The notes under the pieces: generated by a model | Databases searched by the model: none | Told to the model about the DNA's origin: nothing | Seen by the model: the letters and a program-made list of their open reading frames with translations, nothing else | Shown: positions 60,960-64,000 of the stretch, piece after piece | Layout: every line of letters starts with the position of its first letter | Position numbering within the stretch: the stretch's first letter is position 1 | Program-made: the position numbers and the translations under genes | Assembly (NCBI RefSeq): GCF_009729855.1 | Contig: NZ_WODA01000023.1 | Span: 124,001-188,000, forward strand | Reading direction: 5' to 3' | Source: Agromyces luteolus | Lineage (GTDB): Bacteria; Actinomycetota; Actinomycetes; Actinomycetales; Microbacteriaceae | Length of the DNA: 64,000 nt

Positions 60960-61963
60960 GCGCCCACCTCCAGCAGGCGCGCGGGCGTGCGCGCCGTCAT
61001 CTGCTCGATCGCGTCCTCGGGCACCCCGTTCGCGGCGAGCGCCGGGAGGAAGCGCTCGGCGAGGTACGCGTAGCCGAGCTGTCCGTGGGTGCCGGGGTTC
61101 ATCCACACCTCGGCGCCCGTGAGGTCCTGCGCGAGCACGATGCGCTCGGCGTACCCGTCGGCGACGAGGTCGGCGACGAACGCGACGCGGCCCTCGTCGG
61201 AGCGGGCGAACGACCGCTTCGGGAACTCCCCGTCGGGCCGGTCGGGTGCCGGTTCCAGGAAGAAGTCCCACACCTCCTTGCCGATGGTGTCGACGGCGAT
61301 GAGCGCGCCCCGGTCGAGGATGCTCCTCGCCAGGTCGACGCTGAGCTGCGTGTCGAGGTGGCCGATCACGACGCGGTCGAGGTCGGCGCCCTCCGAGGCG
61401 AGCAGGTCGACCTGCTCGTGCGCCATGGTGCCGTGCGTCGTGTGCGTCATGATCGCGAGCCCGGTCTCGCGGTGGGCGCGTGCGACGGCGCGCAGCACGC
61501 GATCCTCGAAGGGGGTGATCTCGCCGAGGCTCGTCGCCTGCTCGCCGAAGACCCCGGCGCGGATGCCGCTGCCGCCGATGCCGTCGACGGCGTCGGCGAT
61601 GAACCGGCTCGTGAGCTCGTCGATGGTGGCCTCCCGCGCCCAGACGGGCGCGTAGGCCTCGAGGTACAACGCGGTACCGCTGACGATGTGCAGCCCGCTG
61701 CGCTCGGAGACCTCGGCGAGCATCGCGATCTCCGCGCCGTCCGGGTCGCGCCCGACCACGCCGTACGGCGAGAGGTCGACGGCGGTGCCGAAGCCGCGCG
61801 CGGCGAGTCCGGCGAGCGCGCCCACCGCGAGGTCGATGCGGTCGTCGCGCGTGCCCGCGGTCAGCCACGGGCCCGGCGTCAGCGAGAGCAGGTGCTCGTG
61901 CGGCATGATCCGGCCGAGCTCGGAGGAGGGCACCCGACCGCGCACGGTCATGACGTCGGCCAT
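60956..61963 (-). CDS. Phosphotriesterase-like hydrolase (Php/YhfV type)
   Basis: 335-aa amidohydrolase-superfamily barrel. Metal ligands: H22 and H24 in MPHEH, H174/H177 in MTHTTHGT, H202 in VIGHLD and D280 in LAQDLTG. The bridging residue, a carboxylated Lys in true phosphotriesterases, is E141 (FGEQATS) here, as in E. coli PHP. Lactonase, lactam or ester hydrolysis of a sugar derivative is likelier than phosphotriesterase action. AAAGGAC precedes the ATG. Second gene of the operon, 78 nt after the lipoprotein gene. Confidence 0.85.
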   Translation of the reverse strand: MADVMTVRGRVPSSELGRIMPHEHLLSLTPGPWLTAGTRDDRIDLAVGALAGLAARGFGTAVDLSPYGVVGRDPDGAEIAMLAEVSERSGLHIVSGTALYLEAYAPVWAREATIDELTSRFIADAVDGIGGSGIRAGVFGEQATSLGEITPFEDRVLRAVARAHRETGLAIMTHTTHGTMAHEQVDLLASEGADLDRVVIGHLDTQLSVDLARSILDRGALIAVDTIGKEVWDFFLEPAPDRPDGEFPKRSFARSDEGRVAFVADLVADGYAERIVLAQDLTGAEVWMNPGTHGQLGYAYLAERFLPALAANGVPEDAIEQMTARTPARLLEVGA

Positions 61964-62041
61964 CCGATGTCCTTTCGTTTCGTTCCGGCGGATCGCCGGG
62001 GCGGGAGGGGCCGCGAGCCGGTCGGGCCCCTCCCCCGATGA

Positions 62042-63175
62042 TCAACCGCCGGTGACGCTCGCGGGCGGCTCGACGCCGTAGTCGGCCTGCCAACCCTCGA
62101 CGAGGTTGTCGGCGGTGACCTTGGTCGGGTCGGATGCCACGAGCTCGGGCGCGTCCTTGCCGAGCACGCCGTACGCTCCCGCCCGGGCGAGCCCGGCGCC
62201 GATGTCGAGCGACCCGTTGCCGACCATGCCGGCGACGTTGGTGCCCGTGACCATGGCGGCGGCGACGGTCGTGTCGAGGTCGTTGGTGACGACCTGGATG
62301 TCGGTACGGCCGGTGGCGCGGATGGCAGCCAGCACGCCCTGGGCCGCGGTGGCCCACGAGACGTAGATGCCCGTCAGGTTCGGGTTCTTGGCGATCATTG
62401 CCGCGGCGGCGGCCTGCGTCGCGGTCTCGTCGGCGAAGCCCTGCTCCTCGACGACCGTGATGTCGGGGTACTCGTAGGCGAGCCAGTCGGTGAACGACCG
62501 GTCGCGCTGGTTGGTGAACCAGAAGTTGGCGTTGAAGGTGAGGACGCCGACCTCGCCCTCGCCGTCGAGCGCGTCGCCGAGGATCTCGGCGTTCGCACGG
62601 CCGGCCTTCGCGAGGTCCTCGGTGACGATCGAGACGAACTCGTCGCCCGCGGCGTATCCCTCGGGCGGCGTGGTCATGATGACGAGCTTCGCGCCCGCGT
62701 CGAGGATCGGCTGGAACGACTTCGCCGCGGAGGTCGGGTCGACCGCGATGGCGACGACGATGTCGGGGTCGAGGGCCATGACGGTCTGGACGTTGTTGGC
62801 CTGCGTGCCCGCGTCGAAGTTCGCCTGCGTGCTGGCGACGACCTCGATGCCGAGCTCCTCGAACTCGGCACGGGCGCCCTCCTCGACGGCGGCGACGAAG
62901 TCGCCGGAGGTGTGCCACACGAACGCGGCGGTGTAGTCGCCGGCCTGCACCTCGGCGAGCTCGTCGTCGGTGAGCTCGAGTTCGGCGAGCGCGCCGGGCA
63001 CCTCGCCGTTCGGGCCTTCGAACTCGAGGCTGGGCTCGGCGGCGGCCGCGCTCGGCTCGGCCGGAGCGGCGGCGGTTCCCTGGGCGGCGCAGCCGCTCAG
63101 CATGAGGGCGGATGCGACGGCGCCGACGAGCGAGACCCGGAGGACTCGCGTCGGGGCGAACGGTGATCGTGCCAT
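62042..63175 (-). CDS. CUT2 sugar ABC transporter substrate-binding lipoprotein
   Basis: 377 aa. The signal peptide ends LMLSGC with C29 as lipid site, followed by an Ala/Pro linker. The Peripla_BP_4 domain (ribose-binding type) has TAAFVWHTSGDFVAAVEEGARAEFEELGIEVV, NVQTVMALDPDIVVAIAVDP and VVTNDLDTTVAAAMVTG. Ligand unknown. First gene of the minus-strand operon; AGGAAGG precedes the ATG. Controlled by the promoter at 63260-63289. Confidence 0.88.
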   Translation of the reverse strand: MARSPFAPTRVLRVSLVGAVASALMLSGCAAQGTAAAPAEPSAAAAEPSLEFEGPNGEVPGALAELELTDDELAEVQAGDYTAAFVWHTSGDFVAAVEEGARAEFEELGIEVVASTQANFDAGTQANNVQTVMALDPDIVVAIAVDPTSAAKSFQPILDAGAKLVIMTTPPEGYAAGDEFVSIVTEDLAKAGRANAEILGDALDGEGEVGVLTFNANFWFTNQRDRSFTDWLAYEYPDITVVEEQGFADETATQAAAAAMIAKNPNLTGIYVSWATAAQGVLAAIRATGRTDIQVVTNDLDTTVAAAMVTGTNVAGMVGNGSLDIGAGLARAGAYGVLGKDAPELVASDPTKVTADNLVEGWQADYGVEPPASVTGG

Positions 63176-63259
63176 GGTGTGGGACCTTCCTGTGCGGGAC
63201 GTGACCTGGGTGCGACGACCGGCCGGCCTGGTGCATGTCGACGGCGAGCGTGCGCTGTC

Positions 63260-63289
63260 ATTTTGATTTCATCCAGCAATCAAAGTCAA
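63260..63289 (-). promoter_or_regulatory. Promoter of the minus-strand catabolic operon
   Basis: On the minus strand, TTGACT (63289-63284) and CAAAAT (63265-63260) are separated by 18 bp. It lies about 85 nt upstream of the lipoprotein ATG and encloses an inverted repeat, the classic layout for repression. Confidence 0.65.
63262..63284. promoter_or_regulatory. Inverted repeat between -35 and -10, likely ROK operator
   Basis: TTTGATT-N9-AATCAAA with perfect 7-bp arms in GC-rich DNA, placed in the promoter spacer of the operon. The divergent ROK repressor gene at 63391 makes it the probable operator. A looser related pattern (GATTTCA and GCAATC words on the minus strand) occurs near 63353-63380, before the repressor start. 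Confidence 0.65.
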
Positions 63290-63390
63290 GGGAATTCTCG
63301 GAAATCGCCGTGCCGAACGCGCCGGAGCCTCCCCCGCAGCATCCGTCTGCCATGATTTACGCTCAGATTGCACTGAAATCGGGGAGAGCG

Positions 63391-64000
63391 ATGGTCAACG
63401 ACACGCGACAGCTGAACCGGATGGCGGTGCTCACCGAGCTCCTCCGCATCCGGCCGGCGAGCCGGAAGCAGCTCGCCGCGGCATCCGGCCTCTCCGCCGC
63501 GACGGTCACTCGCGCGGTCGAGCAGCTCATCGCCGAGGGCGTCCTCGTCGAGACATCCGAGCTGGTGTCGGAACAGCGCGGCCGCCGGGCCGTGCTGCTC
63601 GACGTCGTCGCCGACCGCACGTTCGTCGTCGGGGTCGACCTCGGCGCGTCGAACGCGCGCATCCTGCTCGCCGACCTCGTCGGCACCCCCGTCGAGCGAC
63701 GCGAACTCGCGACACCGGTCCGAGCGGATGCCGCGGAGCTCGCCGAGTGGCTCGCCTCGGCGGCACGCGACCTCGCGGGCGATCGGTGGGACCGCGTCGA
63801 GCGCCTGTACCTGGGCCTGCCGGGCGCGGTCGGGCGCGACGGCTCGACGATCTCGAACGCGCCGAACCTGCCGCAGGTGGAGGCGCCCGGCTTCCTCGAG
63901 CTCGTCCGCCTCGCCGCGGACCGGCCGGTCGGGGCCGACAACGACGCGAACCTCGCCCTGCTCGGCGAGCAGCACTTCGGCGCCGCGCGCGCGGCGCCCA
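63391..64000 (+). CDS. ROK-family transcriptional repressor (3' end beyond the window)
   Basis: The first 203 residues are visible. The winged HTH (about 5-60) reads NRMAVLTELLRIRPASRKQLAAASGLSAATVTRAVEQLIAEGVL. A ROK domain begins TFVVGVDLGASNARILLADLVG and reaches ADNDANLALLGEQ at the edge. GGGGAG lies 5 nt before the ATG. It is divergent from the ABC/hydrolase operon and should sense the imported sugar or its phosphate. Confidence 0.88.
   Translation, partial: MVNDTRQLNRMAVLTELLRIRPASRKQLAAASGLSAATVTRAVEQLIAEGVLVETSELVSEQRGRRAVLLDVVADRTFVVGVDLGASNARILLADLVGTPVERRELATPVRADAAELAEWLASAARDLAGDRWDRVERLYLGLPGAVGRDGSTISNAPNLPQVEAPGFLELVRLAADRPVGADNDANLALLGEQHFGAARAAP

Noticed and set aside
59982..63236. 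1084-codon minus-strand frame running through several genes
   Set aside because: Only its last part (from 60959) is the ROK kinase; the remainder is an out-of-frame, Arg-rich shadow of the phosphotriesterase-like and binding-protein genes.
1..64000. Prophage, integrative element, biosynthetic gene cluster or restriction/defence island
   Set aside because: I see no integrase, transposase, phage structural, PKS/NRPS, toxin-antitoxin or restriction genes, and base composition looks even throughout.

Overview
This window comes from a very GC-rich actinobacterial chromosome, most likely a member of the Microbacteriaceae (Agromyces/Microbacterium-like). The grounds are GC-rich third codon positions, a mycothiol-type DinB/MDMPI enzyme, a LigB-type ATP ligase, many apparently leaderless genes with a -10-like hexamer 5-8 nt before the start codon, a dispersed GGATGCCG/CGGCATCC word, and a palindromic repeat carrying CTACTCGACCACCGG that I recall from this family. 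I see no rRNA, tRNA, CRISPR array, phage or transposase. Coding density is high and no gene-free stretch exceeds 300 bp.

Layout. 1-11 kb is mixed housekeeping and accessory genes: a phytanoyl-CoA dioxygenase-like oxygenase, an NAD(P)-binding SDR, NUDIX, AI-2E-type permease, cyclase, VOC protein, PHP phosphoesterase, a frameshifted alpha/beta hydrolase, small membrane proteins, DoxX, a b-type cytochrome, an EI24 protein and an MFS exporter. 11-12.5 kb has a CobB-type sirtuin coupled to a methyltransferase. 12.5-18.8 kb is an alpha-glucoside utilisation locus (binding protein, two permeases, GH13 glucosidase) divergent from a ROK repressor across a perfect AT-rich palindrome. 18.9-25.5 kb holds a mycothiol-type enzyme, a secreted endonuclease/phosphatase-fold protein, a mirrored 29-bp repeat array whose last copy supplies the end of a TetR gene, a TetR-controlled hydrolase with two operators, a histidine phosphatase and a methyltransferase.

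25.6-31.7 kb is regulatory: a LuxR/NTPase protein with its HTH at the N terminus, then a sensor kinase/response regulator pair and a membrane protein. Matching TGTCCCG/CGGGACA inverted repeats precede the kinase and the membrane protein, which suggests one small regulon. 31.8-41 kb carries a DHFR-like reductase, LigB, DUF805, a large secreted metallophosphoesterase with an internal domain duplication coupled to a HupE/UreJ membrane protein, and a predicted Tat-exported intradiol dioxygenase lipoprotein. 41-55.9 kb includes a hemerythrin-like protein, ACC deaminase (acdS) behind a perfect AT-rich palindrome, GNAT enzymes, a TfoX-like protein, a TrxR-like flavoprotein followed by an ECF41 sigma factor, an alcohol dehydrogenase/TetR pair, an Fpg/Nei glycosylase lacking the zinc-finger arginine, and a TetR-glycosyltransferase pair.

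55.97-64 kb is the most system-like part: a tightly coupled minus-strand operon read as binding protein, phosphotriesterase-like hydrolase (Php type), ROK kinase, CUT2 permease, YhfX-type PLP protein, ABC ATPase and SIS-domain protein. It faces a ROK repressor gene that runs off the window, with an inverted repeat placed between the -35 and -10 of the operon promoter. The combination looks like an uptake and catabolic pathway for an unidentified amino-sugar or sugar-amino acid compound.
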